Position numbers and translations under genes: made by a program
Shown: one piece after another, positions 38,570 through 45,766 of the stretch
Position numbering within the stretch: position 1 is the stretch's first letter
Layout of the letters: each line of letters opens with the position of its first letter
Source: Bacteroidia bacterium
GTDB lineage: Bacteria; Bacteroidota; Bacteroidia; AKYH767-A; OLB10
Assembly: GCA_013001815.1 (NCBI GenBank)
Contig: JABDLV010000213.1
Coordinates: forward strand, 1 to 47,095
Direction of reading: 5' to 3'
DNA length: 47,095 bases
The notes under the pieces: generated by a model
Told to the model about the DNA's origin: nothing
Databases searched by the model: none
Seen by the model: only the letters and a program-made list of their open reading frames with translations

Positions 38570-39409
38570 CTATTCTTCTTTTAATTTTTCAATATATCTA
38601 TCTGTCTCATCTCTAAGCCTTTGGTCTGACGTCTTAGATTTGAAGCGGCTAAAATAAACAATTGCTTTATCTTTTTCACCAATTTGCTCATAACAATGAG
38701 CTATATAGCGAAATAATTCAATTCTCTCTGGTGAGAATGCCAGAATCTCCTCAAATCTACCTATAGCTTTATCAAATTGACCTGAACGCATGGATAAAAT
38801 TCCAAGATTAAATAAGGCATTTTCGTTTTTAGGGTTTTCGTCTATTAATTGTCTTAATAAACTAATGCCTCGCATTGGGTTGGTTGGATTTTCAATGTAG
38901 CATAAAGCTAACTCCAATCTCACATCATCATCTTTAGGGTCTATTTCCTGTACTTTTTCGAACAATGCCGTAGCTTCTTTTAAGCTTTGATCTTTAAAAG
39001 AACTATCTTTTAATGTTTCAAATGCCAAGAAATACAAACGCCCACTTCGCAAATAAGATTCCTTATTTGCATCTAGATTTGCCTTTTGTTTTAAATAATG
39101 CGCTGCCAAATAAGGATTTTTGAGCACACTCCAAGCGGTAGACAAAGAATCTAAATAAGCTATTTTATCTGTTTCGATGGCTGAATTTAAAGCCAATTCC
39201 CAATTTGCAAAATTGCTTATTTGGGCCGGGCTTAAATCTGCTTTAGCGGAAATAATAAAATCCTCTACTGAAGTTGACTTGGCAGCTTCTTTAGATGGTT
39301 TCGAAGATTTGAGTAGATTTTTTCTTGCAGGGGCATAGAATAAAACCACAGCTAAAATAACAGCTAAGAACGCAAGGGATAACTGTATTAGCCTTGTATT
39401 TTTATTCAA
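38570..39409 (-). CDS. TPR-repeat protein with N-terminal membrane anchor
   Basis: This 279-residue protein has one N-terminal hydrophobic segment (about residues 8-26, 'LSLAFLAVILAVVLFYAP') and a low-complexity linker. Helical TPR units follow over roughly residues 145-270 ('ALFNLGILSMRSGQFDKAIG', 'YIAHCYEQIGEKDKAIVYF'). It probably displays protein-binding TPRs on the periplasmic face of the inner membrane; the partner is unknown. The start is TTG, 10 bp after the hup stop, because no ATG lies nearby. It is co-transcribed with hup and the small basic gene. Confidence 0.8.
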   Translation of the reverse strand: MNKNTRLIQLSLAFLAVILAVVLFYAPARKNLLKSSKPSKEAAKSTSVEDFIISAKADLSPAQISNFANWELALNSAIETDKIAYLDSLSTAWSVLKNPYLAAHYLKQKANLDANKESYLRSGRLYFLAFETLKDSSFKDQSLKEATALFEKVQEIDPKDDDVRLELALCYIENPTNPMRGISLLRQLIDENPKNENALFNLGILSMRSGQFDKAIGRFEEILAFSPERIELFRYIAHCYEQIGEKDKAIVYFSRFKSKTSDQRLRDETDRYIEKLKEE

Positions 39410-39419
39410 CTGTTAAGAT

Positions 39420-39719
39420 TTAACCGTTAGCCACAGGTTTGTGCGAGCTTTTTACCATTTCGGTAAACGTTTTCGCAGGCTTAAATGCTGGAATGTAATG
39501 CTCAGGGATAATAATGGTAGTATTTTTAGTAATGATTCTACCTGTTTTTTGAGCTCTTTTCTTTACAATAAAGCTTCCAAAACCTCTTAAATAAACGTTT
39601 TCACGGTTTACCAAGGAGTTTCTTATAAGCTTCATAGCCGATTCGATTGTCTGCTGAACAGCCACTTTTTCTATGCCTGTTTTTGTTGAAATTTCAGCTA
39701 CTAATTCTGCTTTTGTCAT
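39420..39719 (-). CDS. HU/IHF family DNA-binding protein
   Basis: This 99-residue protein has a typical HU/IHF fold: 'MTKAELVAEISTKTGIEK' N-terminal helices, 'VYLRGFGSFIVKKRAQKTGR' beta-arm base, and 'IPAFKPAKTFTEMV' at the C-terminal core, with a short tail. It bends and compacts DNA as a dimer. It starts at ATG and is first in the leftward hup-TPR-small protein-rng run. It is divergent from mutY, with a promoter-like box about 54 bp upstream. Confidence 0.93.
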   Translation of the reverse strand: MTKAELVAEISTKTGIEKVAVQQTIESAMKLIRNSLVNRENVYLRGFGSFIVKKRAQKTGRIITKNTTIIIPEHYIPAFKPAKTFTEMVKSSHKPVANG

Positions 39720-39772
39720 TTTGTAACGTGTTAGGGATTAATTATATGTAAACTAATTCTTGTAAGTAATTG

Positions 39773-39803
39773 CAAATATATGGCATTCAGCAATATAAGT
39801 AAA
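39773..39803 (-). promoter_or_regulatory. Candidate promoter of the hup operon
   Basis: On the - strand TTTA is followed by about 19 bp and TATATTTG, a full match to the Bacteroidota -7 consensus TAnnTTTG with a one-mismatch -33 element. It lies 54-84 bp before the hup ATG, leaving a leader of about 45 nt. Confidence 0.45.
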
Positions 39804-39967
39804 GTGTTTTGCCACATTTTCTGCCTTTAGAGCATATTTTATGCCAGATTTTCAATTATTTGTATAATTTCCTTCTTATTATGACCCTTTATTTTCATTT
39901 GCCTGTAAAGTAATAACAAATTGAATATAAATTGCATGCAGTTTTTAAAAAATTTTTAACATTCAAA

Positions 39968-41062
39968 ATGATTGAATCCAAAGTTAAAAAGCCAATTAAA
40001 AATACATTTCATCAAAAATTATCTTCTTGGTACGAGGCTAATAAAAGAAATCTGCCATTTAGAGAAACCCCTATTAATCCCTATTTCATCTGGGTTTCAG
40101 AAATCATTTTACAGCAAACTAGACTTGAACAAGGCCTCCCTTACTATCTCAAATTTATAAATAAATATCCTGATTTACAAGCATTATCAACTGCTAACGA
40201 ACAAGATATACTGCTGTTGTGGCAGGGTTTAGGATACTATTCCAGGGCAAGAAATATGCACCATACTGCTAGGTATATTCAGATAAAACTAAAGGGAGAA
40301 TTCCCTAATACCTATAGGGAGATTTTAAAACTAAAAGGCATTGGGCCGTATACCGCAGCTGCCATTAGTTCAATTGCATTTAATGAGCCGGTAATTGCTT
40401 TAGACGGGAATGTATATAGATTTTTAAGCAGATATTTTGCAGTTGAAGAATCTATAGATGAGGCAATTGGTAAAAAGATCATTCAAGAAAAAGGGCAGAA
40501 ATTAATGCCAAAGTTGAACCCCGGAGATTTCAATCAAGCACTTATTGAAATAGGAGCTTTAATTTGCAAGCCAAATAATCCTTTATGTACAGAATGTCCG
40601 GTAAGTAGAACCTGCAAGGCATTCAATCAAAATTTAACAGGCATATTACCAATTAGGAAGAAAAAAAATAAGGCAAAAACTAAGTACTTCTACTACTTTA
40701 TTGTTTACAATAAAAAGGAGCAGATAATCATTAGAAAAAGAGAAGGGGCCGGTATATGGAAAAATATGTTTGAATTCCCCTTGTTGGAATCTGAAAAAAG
40801 AATTGCCTTGAAGAATATTCCCCAATCTGATTTTTTCCAAAACCTTTTTAAAAAAAGCCAGCCGGTTATTCGTACAATATCAAATGAGCATAAACATATA
40901 TTGTCGCATCAAATATTAAAAACCAGATTTATAGAAATTGATGTGAGCAAGCATTCATATGAAGAAAAGGATTATCTAAAAATCAATCACGAAGAAATTG
41001 AGCAATACCCAATGCCCAGGCTAATCCATAAATTTTTTCAACAAAAAGAACTTGCATTGTAA
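39968..41062 (+). CDS. mutY: A/G-specific adenine glycosylase
   Basis: This 364-residue base-excision repair enzyme removes adenine mispaired with 8-oxoguanine. It has catalytic Glu45 in 'WVSEIILQQTR', a helix-hairpin-helix 'LKGIGPYTAAAI', and Asp146 in 'VIALDGNVYRF'. The [4Fe-4S] cluster cysteines are C200-x6-C207-x2-C210-x5-C216. A C-terminal NUDIX-like 8-oxoG recognition domain follows ('IIIRKREGAGIWKNMFEFPL'). I start at ATG 39968; an in-frame TTG 36 bases upstream is less likely. The mutY-ssb-gldE-gldD order is a known conserved arrangement in gliding Bacteroidota. Confidence 0.95.
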   Translation: MIESKVKKPIKNTFHQKLSSWYEANKRNLPFRETPINPYFIWVSEIILQQTRLEQGLPYYLKFINKYPDLQALSTANEQDILLLWQGLGYYSRARNMHHTARYIQIKLKGEFPNTYREILKLKGIGPYTAAAISSIAFNEPVIALDGNVYRFLSRYFAVEESIDEAIGKKIIQEKGQKLMPKLNPGDFNQALIEIGALICKPNNPLCTECPVSRTCKAFNQNLTGILPIRKKKNKAKTKYFYYFIVYNKKEQIIIRKREGAGIWKNMFEFPLLESEKRIALKNIPQSDFFQNLFKKSQPVIRTISNEHKHILSHQILKTRFIEIDVSKHSYEEKDYLKINHEEIEQYPMPRLIHKFFQQKELAL

Positions 41063-41126
41063 AAATGCTTTCCTTTGTATTATAAATCTCTAAAAATCAA
41101 ATTATTTAAATTCAAAAACCAAAATC

Positions 41127-41549
41127 ATGGCAGGCGTAAACAAAGTAATATTAGTTGGTAACCTAGGAAAAGACCCGGAAACAAGACATTTAGAAAGTGG
41201 AGCAGTGGTTACAAAATTTCCATTGGCAACATCAGAATCTTATAAAACCAAAGACGGCAACAGAGTAGAGCAAACAGAATGGCATAACGTTGTATTATGG
41301 CGTGGCCTTGCAGAAGTTGCAGACAAGTATCTTAAAAAAGGAAATTCAGTTTACATAGAAGGAAAAATCAGAACACGTTCTTGGGATGATAAAGATGGTA
41401 ACAAGAAATATTTTACTGAGATAGTTGGTGATAATTTAACTATGCTTGGTAAAAAGTCAGATAATTCAAATGCTGGTAATGAGCAAGGGAATCAACCTGC
41501 TGCTGCTTCAAATACTGGAGCTACACCAACTGATGATTTACCGTTTTAG
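41127..41549 (+). CDS. ssb: Single-stranded DNA-binding protein
   Basis: This 140-residue protein has the OB fold 'MAGVNKVILVGNLGKDPETR', 'TEWHNVVLWRGLAEVADKYL' and 'GNSVYIEGKIRTRSW'. A short disordered linker rich in N, Q, A and T precedes the acidic tip 'DDLPF', the docking tail for replication and repair partners. Length and layout are normal for a tetrameric SSB. The gene ends in a strong terminator. Confidence 0.96.
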   Translation: MAGVNKVILVGNLGKDPETRHLESGAVVTKFPLATSESYKTKDGNRVEQTEWHNVVLWRGLAEVADKYLKKGNSVYIEGKIRTRSWDDKDGNKKYFTEIVGDNLTMLGKKSDNSNAGNEQGNQPAAASNTGATPTDDLPF

Positions 41550-41568
41550 GTAATTCTTAATAATATGT

Positions 41569-41603
41569 GGTCGGAAGTAATCTTTTATTTCCGGCCTTTT
41601 TTT
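41569..41603 (+). terminator. Strong rho-independent terminator after ssb
   Basis: GGTCGGAAGTAA (41569-41580), loop TCTT, TTATTTCCGGCC (41585-41596) pair over 12 bp with two G-T pairs, and seven T follow. Only 34 bp separate it from the gldE start. Confidence 0.88.
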
Positions 41604-41637
41604 ATCTTCAACACAGCAAAACACAACAATCGCTTAA

Positions 41638-42936
41638 TTGGAAGCAATTCTCGGACTATTAGCATTAGTTTTTTTATTAATCTGCTCAGCACTGTTCTCA
41701 GGCTCTGAAGTCGCATTTTTTTCTCTCAATCCCGTTCAGCTTGATAAGTTAAAAGACAAAAATTCTGATAAGAGCAATGAGCTTGTAGATAAATTACTGG
41801 GAGACCCAAAACGTTTACTTGCAACACTATTAATTTCAAACAATGTGGTAAATGTTGCCATAGTTGTTTTGTCTACACTATTATCCATTAAATACTTGGC
41901 ATTTCCTGATTACCCTTGGTTGGCAACAACATTGCAAGTTGTAGCTGTTACCTTTTTAATTGTATTGTTCGGTGAAGTAATGCCAAAAGTATATGCAACT
42001 AAAATTGCATTAAGTTGGGCCAGATTTATGTCGGTTCCGCTAAATGCATTAGAAAAAATATTAAAACCATTTGTTTATTTACTTGTGGCAACTTCTGGTA
42101 TAGTTGATAAAAGATTAAAATCGAAGGGATATGATGTTACCGTTGATGACTTAGAACATGCTATTGAAATTACGTCTGACCAAACTACTCCTGCTAACGA
42201 AAAAAGGATTTTAAAAAGAATTGCAAATTTTGGTGACATTGATGTTAAGCAAATAATGAAATCCAGAGCTGATGTGATTTCATATGATGTTGAAACAAAA
42301 TTTCAGGATCTAGTAAAGTCTATTGAGGAAGCGGGTTATTCTCGCGTTCCAATCTATCAAGAAAATTTTGATAAGGTTATAGGTACACTTCACATTAAAG
42401 ATTTATTGGCCCATTTAGATAAAAATGATGATTTTAATTGGCGTTCATTATTGCGCAAGCCATATTTTGTACCTGAGAGCAAAAAGTTGAATGATTTACT
42501 TACGGAGTTTCAAGAGAAGAAAGGCCACTTGGCAATTGTCATTGATGAGTATGGTGGTTCATCTGGCATAGTGACATTGGAAGATGTGTTGGAAGAAATT
42601 ATAGGGGAAATGAGTGATGAGTTTGATGATGACGAATCTTTATATTCAAAATTAGATGAGCATAATTATGTTTTTGAAGCGAAGACATTAATTAATGATA
42701 TGTGCCGAATAATGAAGATTGATAGAGATGAGTTTGAAGAAGTGTTAGGCGAAGCAGATACATTAGCCGGCATGTTGTTAGAGTTGAGTGGGAAAATACC
42801 CTCTAAGAATGAAATAATAAATTACAATCAATTTAAGTTTAAGATTGAGTCTGCCGACTCTAGAAAAATAAACAGAGTAAAAATTACAATTGATCCCTTG
42901 GTAGTAAAACAAAAAGATGAAAATAAAAGCAGCTAA
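41638..42936 (+). CDS. gldE: Gliding motility-associated protein GldE (CorC/CNNM family)
   Basis: This 432-residue protein has an N-terminal DUF21-type membrane domain (about 1-180, with 'ALFSGSEVAFFSL' and 'LFGEVMPKVYA'). Paired CBS domains follow (about 200-320; 'SRVPIYQENFDKVIGTLHIK' and 'GHLAIVIDEYGGSSGIVTLED'), then a CorC/HlyC-type C-terminal domain (about 345-425). It sits in the inner membrane. By family it relates to CNNM/CorC ion-linked proteins, and in Flavobacterium it aids GldD in gliding and T9SS function. The start is TTG, as no ATG lies before the first helix. It overlaps gldD by 20 bp, so the pair is translationally coupled. The strong terminator before it implies its own promoter or regulated read-through; no clear promoter box is seen in the 34-bp gap. 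Confidence 0.92.
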   Translation: MEAILGLLALVFLLICSALFSGSEVAFFSLNPVQLDKLKDKNSDKSNELVDKLLGDPKRLLATLLISNNVVNVAIVVLSTLLSIKYLAFPDYPWLATTLQVVAVTFLIVLFGEVMPKVYATKIALSWARFMSVPLNALEKILKPFVYLLVATSGIVDKRLKSKGYDVTVDDLEHAIEITSDQTTPANEKRILKRIANFGDIDVKQIMKSRADVISYDVETKFQDLVKSIEEAGYSRVPIYQENFDKVIGTLHIKDLLAHLDKNDDFNWRSLLRKPYFVPESKKLNDLLTEFQEKKGHLAIVIDEYGGSSGIVTLEDVLEEIIGEMSDEFDDDESLYSKLDEHNYVFEAKTLINDMCRIMKIDRDEFEEVLGEADTLAGMLLELSGKIPSKNEIINYNQFKFKIESADSRKINRVKITIDPLVVKQKDENKSS

Positions 42937-43504
42937 AATATCTGTAATTGCAATTGTACTAGTTTTGCTATTTAGCGTTTATGCCTGCGAAAATAATTAC
43001 TATCCAAAGCCTAGAGGGTACTTTAGGATTGACTTTCCGGTAAAAGAATACAAAGATTATTCTCCTGAAAATTGTCCCTTCTCTTTTAAGATTCCTTCCT
43101 ATGCAACAGTTGCATCAGATACTTTTGGCCTGGTAGAACCTTGTTGGTTTGATTTAGTGTATCCTGAGTTTAGCGCCAAGGTTCACTTGAGTTACAAAGA
43201 ATTGAATAACAACTTTTTTAAGCATGCAAAAGACACTGAGAAGTTGGTTTACAAACATGCCGCAAAAGCAGATGCTATAGACCCTTATATTGTAACACCA
43301 AATGCAGATGTTACCGGAATGATTTATGAAATAGGTGGCAACGCAGCTTCGTCAGTGCAATTTTTTGTGAGCGATAGTACCAATCATTTTTTAAGGGGAG
43401 CATTGTATTTTAATTGCTCTCCAAATGAAGATTCACTGGCACCGGTTATTCAATTTATTCAGAAAGATATTGAGGCATTGATTGCCACCACTCGCTGGAA
43501 ATAA
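42917..43504 (+). CDS. gldD: Gliding motility lipoprotein GldD
   Basis: This 195-residue protein has a lipoprotein signal: basic start, hydrophobic core, and a probable lipobox at 'SVYAC' (Cys24). The mature start 'ENNYYPKPRGYFRIDFP' is the recognisable GldD N-terminus, and 'CPFSFKIPSYA' and 'LRGALYFNC' follow. GldD is needed for gliding and T9SS-dependent secretion in Flavobacterium; its biochemical role is unknown. Its ATG lies inside the end of gldE (20-bp overlap). The stop is one base from the stop of the convergent S9 peptidase gene, so no room remains for a terminator between them. Confidence 0.93.
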   Translation: MKIKAAKISVIAIVLVLLFSVYACENNYYPKPRGYFRIDFPVKEYKDYSPENCPFSFKIPSYATVASDTFGLVEPCWFDLVYPEFSAKVHLSYKELNNNFFKHAKDTEKLVYKHAAKADAIDPYIVTPNADVTGMIYEIGGNAASSVQFFVSDSTNHFLRGALYFNCSPNEDSLAPVIQFIQKDIEALIATTRWK

Positions 43505-43505
43505 A

Positions 43506-45557
43506 TTATTTTAAATATTTATCCAGCCAGGCAAAAAACTCTCTTTGCCAAAGCACAGCATTTTGAGGTTTTCCAACCCAGTGTCCTTCATCAGGAAAAT
43601 ACAGTAATCTGCTTTGAACACCCAGTAGTTGCGCTGCTGTAAATGCTTCCAGGCCTTGGGTTAATGGAACCCTGTAATCTTTTTCATTGTGTATAACCAA
43701 AATGGGTGTGTCCCAATTCTCAACATAAGTATGTGGCGAATGTTTTGTGTAACTCACGGGTTTTGGTTTATCCCAATAAGCACCATCCATATCCTGATTT
43801 ACAAAAAATGTTTCTTCGGTACTTCCGTACATAGATTCTAAATTAAAGACTCCGCAATGCGCAATAAAAGATTTGAATCTCTTATTGTGATTTCCTGCTA
43901 ACCAAAAAACAGAGTATCCTCCAAAACTTGCACCAACAGCACCCAGTTTGTCTCTGTCAACAAATGGTTCTTTTGCCACTTCATCAATAGCGCTTAATAA
44001 ATCTTTCATCGCTTGTCCGCCCCAATCACCTTTAATGTCATCATTCCATTTTTCGCCAAATGATGGAAGGCCTCTTCTATTGGGCGCTACAACGATATAA
44101 CCGTTAGCAGCCATCATTTGAAAATTCCAACGATAAGAAAAGAATTGGCTTACCGGACTTTGTGGTCCACCTTGACAATACAGTAATGTTGGATATTTCT
44201 TTTTAGGGTCAAAATTTGGTGGGTAGATTACCCAGGTTAACATGTCTTGGTTGTCACTGGTTTTAATCATTCTTTTTTCCACCTTTCCCATTTTAATTCT
44301 GCTTAGCAATGGGTCGTTTACTTTGGTAATTTTATTTAAAGCACCGGTTGAAAGGTCTACTTTATACACTTCTGTAGGCTTACTCATGTTTTGCATGCTT
44401 GCAATCATTACTGTGCCTTTTCTAGTCTTTGCTAAATCAAAAGAACGGATGTTGGCCGTCTCATTAGTTATTTGCCTTAATGGCTTTTTGTTTTTCTTAT
44501 TTAAGCTAAAAGTAAAAATTTGATAAGTGGCTTCTTTTGAAGCGATAAAGAAGGTTTCATTGCTGTTACTTCCAAAACTTGCGCTCGATATACTGTAATC
44601 AAAATTTGGAATTACATCCACTTCTTTTTTCTTGAAGCTTAAATCATAAATAACCATTCGGTTTCTGTCTGATTCATATCCTGGAGTCTCCATACTTAAC
44701 CACATTAGTTTTTTTCCATCTGGAGAAAAAACCGGATTAACATCATACCCTTCCATGCCCATACTTAAGTTTTCTGTTTGTTCCGTATGAATGTCATATA
44801 AGTAAATATCAGAGTTAGTACTTTTCGTATAAGCCGTTCCATGTAATTTTTTACAGGTGTAAGCAACGTATTTTTCATCATAGCTAAAAGCTATGTGCTC
44901 AGCTCCACCAAACGGATTCAAGGGTGTGTCAAATCGTTCGCCTTTCATTACGTCCTTAGGGGTGCCAATTGTATTACCATTATTTATTTTTTGAATAAAT
45001 AAATGACTGTAAGCATAGTCATGCCATTGGTTCCAATGCCTAACCATCAATCCGTCTGAAACGCGAGCTTTTACCTCCGGTAAATCAGGATGCATTTCAG
45101 CTGCGGTTTTATCCATTTTCACATCAGATGTAAACCATACATATCCACCCTTAGGTGAATAACCAAAATTGGTAATGGATCCTTTAAAACTACTCAGTTG
45201 CGTTTTGTTGCTTCCGTCTTTATCCATTTCCCAAATCTGTGTACTCCCTTTTACAGTTGTTAAATACCCAATACGATTTCCGTCAGGTCTCCATTGTGCA
45301 CCCCATTCATTGTTAGGACTACCGGCCAACCTGATCATATTTCCACCACTCGTATTTATTCGATAAATGTCAGTGTTTCCTTTGTTAGACTTCAAATCGT
45401 AGGCTCTAACATTATAGGTTATCGAACTTCCATCAGGCGAAATTTTCTCACCGGATACACGTTCGAATTGCATAAGTGTTTCTGCAGTTAAGTTTTGTTG
45501 AGCATTAGAAGAAAAAGAAAGAAAGGCTAGGGCAAAAATGAGTGATAGTAAACGCAT
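43506..45557 (-). CDS. Secreted S9-family serine peptidase (prolyl oligopeptidase family)
   Basis: This 683-residue protein begins with a signal peptide ('LLSLIFALAFLSFSSNA|Q'). TolB/WD40-like beta-propeller blades follow ('KISPDGSSITYNV', 'PVFSPDGKKLMWLS'). The C-terminal alpha/beta-hydrolase domain has Ser544 in 'GASFGGYS', Asp627 in 'NEKDYRVP' and His659 in 'DEGHWV', a complete catalytic triad. Family members release dipeptides or acyl-amino acids from short peptides; the subfamily (DPP- or acylaminoacyl-peptidase-like) is uncertain. It is probably periplasmic; no T9SS tail is present. A TAATTTTG box lies about 50 bp upstream. Confidence 0.92.
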   Translation of the reverse strand: MRLLSLIFALAFLSFSSNAQQNLTAETLMQFERVSGEKISPDGSSITYNVRAYDLKSNKGNTDIYRINTSGGNMIRLAGSPNNEWGAQWRPDGNRIGYLTTVKGSTQIWEMDKDGSNKTQLSSFKGSITNFGYSPKGGYVWFTSDVKMDKTAAEMHPDLPEVKARVSDGLMVRHWNQWHDYAYSHLFIQKINNGNTIGTPKDVMKGERFDTPLNPFGGAEHIAFSYDEKYVAYTCKKLHGTAYTKSTNSDIYLYDIHTEQTENLSMGMEGYDVNPVFSPDGKKLMWLSMETPGYESDRNRMVIYDLSFKKKEVDVIPNFDYSISSASFGSNSNETFFIASKEATYQIFTFSLNKKNKKPLRQITNETANIRSFDLAKTRKGTVMIASMQNMSKPTEVYKVDLSTGALNKITKVNDPLLSRIKMGKVEKRMIKTSDNQDMLTWVIYPPNFDPKKKYPTLLYCQGGPQSPVSQFFSYRWNFQMMAANGYIVVAPNRRGLPSFGEKWNDDIKGDWGGQAMKDLLSAIDEVAKEPFVDRDKLGAVGASFGGYSVFWLAGNHNKRFKSFIAHCGVFNLESMYGSTEETFFVNQDMDGAYWDKPKPVSYTKHSPHTYVENWDTPILVIHNEKDYRVPLTQGLEAFTAAQLLGVQSRLLYFPDEGHWVGKPQNAVLWQREFFAWLDKYLK

Positions 45558-45603
45558 AATTCTTAAGTATTAATTGGTTTTAATAAGGATTTTAAATCTG
45601 AAT

Positions 45604-45611
45604 CAAAATTA
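45604..45611 (-). promoter_or_regulatory. Candidate -7 box for the S9 peptidase gene
   Basis: On the - strand TAATTTTG matches TAnnTTTG, about 47 bp before the ATG. No good -33 element is seen at standard spacing. Confidence 0.3.
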
Positions 45612-45693
45612 AACGAATCATTTTAAAAACGTAAAAAGACAGCCCTTCATTTTTTGAATTGGCATTATTGAAAGGTTTTTCAAATTAAAATTG

Positions 45694-45707
45694 ATTGCAT
45701 TTGCAAT
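45694..45707. promoter_or_regulatory. Palindrome upstream of metH
   Basis: ATTGCA-TT-TGCAAT is a perfect inverted repeat. It is centred about 38 bp before a TAAATTTG box, the usual place for a repressor or activator site. A second one, TTGAAA-GGTT-TTTCAA, lies at 45,668-45,683. The regulator is unknown. Confidence 0.3.
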
Positions 45708-45737
45708 ATATAAGTATTAGCTCGAAATTTACATCTC

Positions 45738-45756
45738 TAAATTTGGGCAAAAGCCC
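45738..45756 (+). promoter_or_regulatory. Candidate metH -7 box and short leader hairpin
   Basis: TAAATTTG (45738-45745) matches the Bacteroidota -7 consensus. It overlaps the first base of GGGCAAAAGCCC (45745-45756), a 4-bp GC hairpin ending 10 bp before the metH ATG. No -33 element is evident. No known SAM or cobalamin riboswitch fold was recognised. Confidence 0.35.
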
Positions 45757-45766
45757 TGGAATTGAA

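Noticed and set aside
39885-39905. TTCATTTG as a mutY promoter box
   Set aside because: One mismatch in the key TA and no -33 element at accepted spacing.
45558-45766. SAM or cobalamin riboswitch upstream of metH
   Set aside because: The 209-bp gap lacks recognisable conserved cores of those riboswitches and contains only short palindromes.
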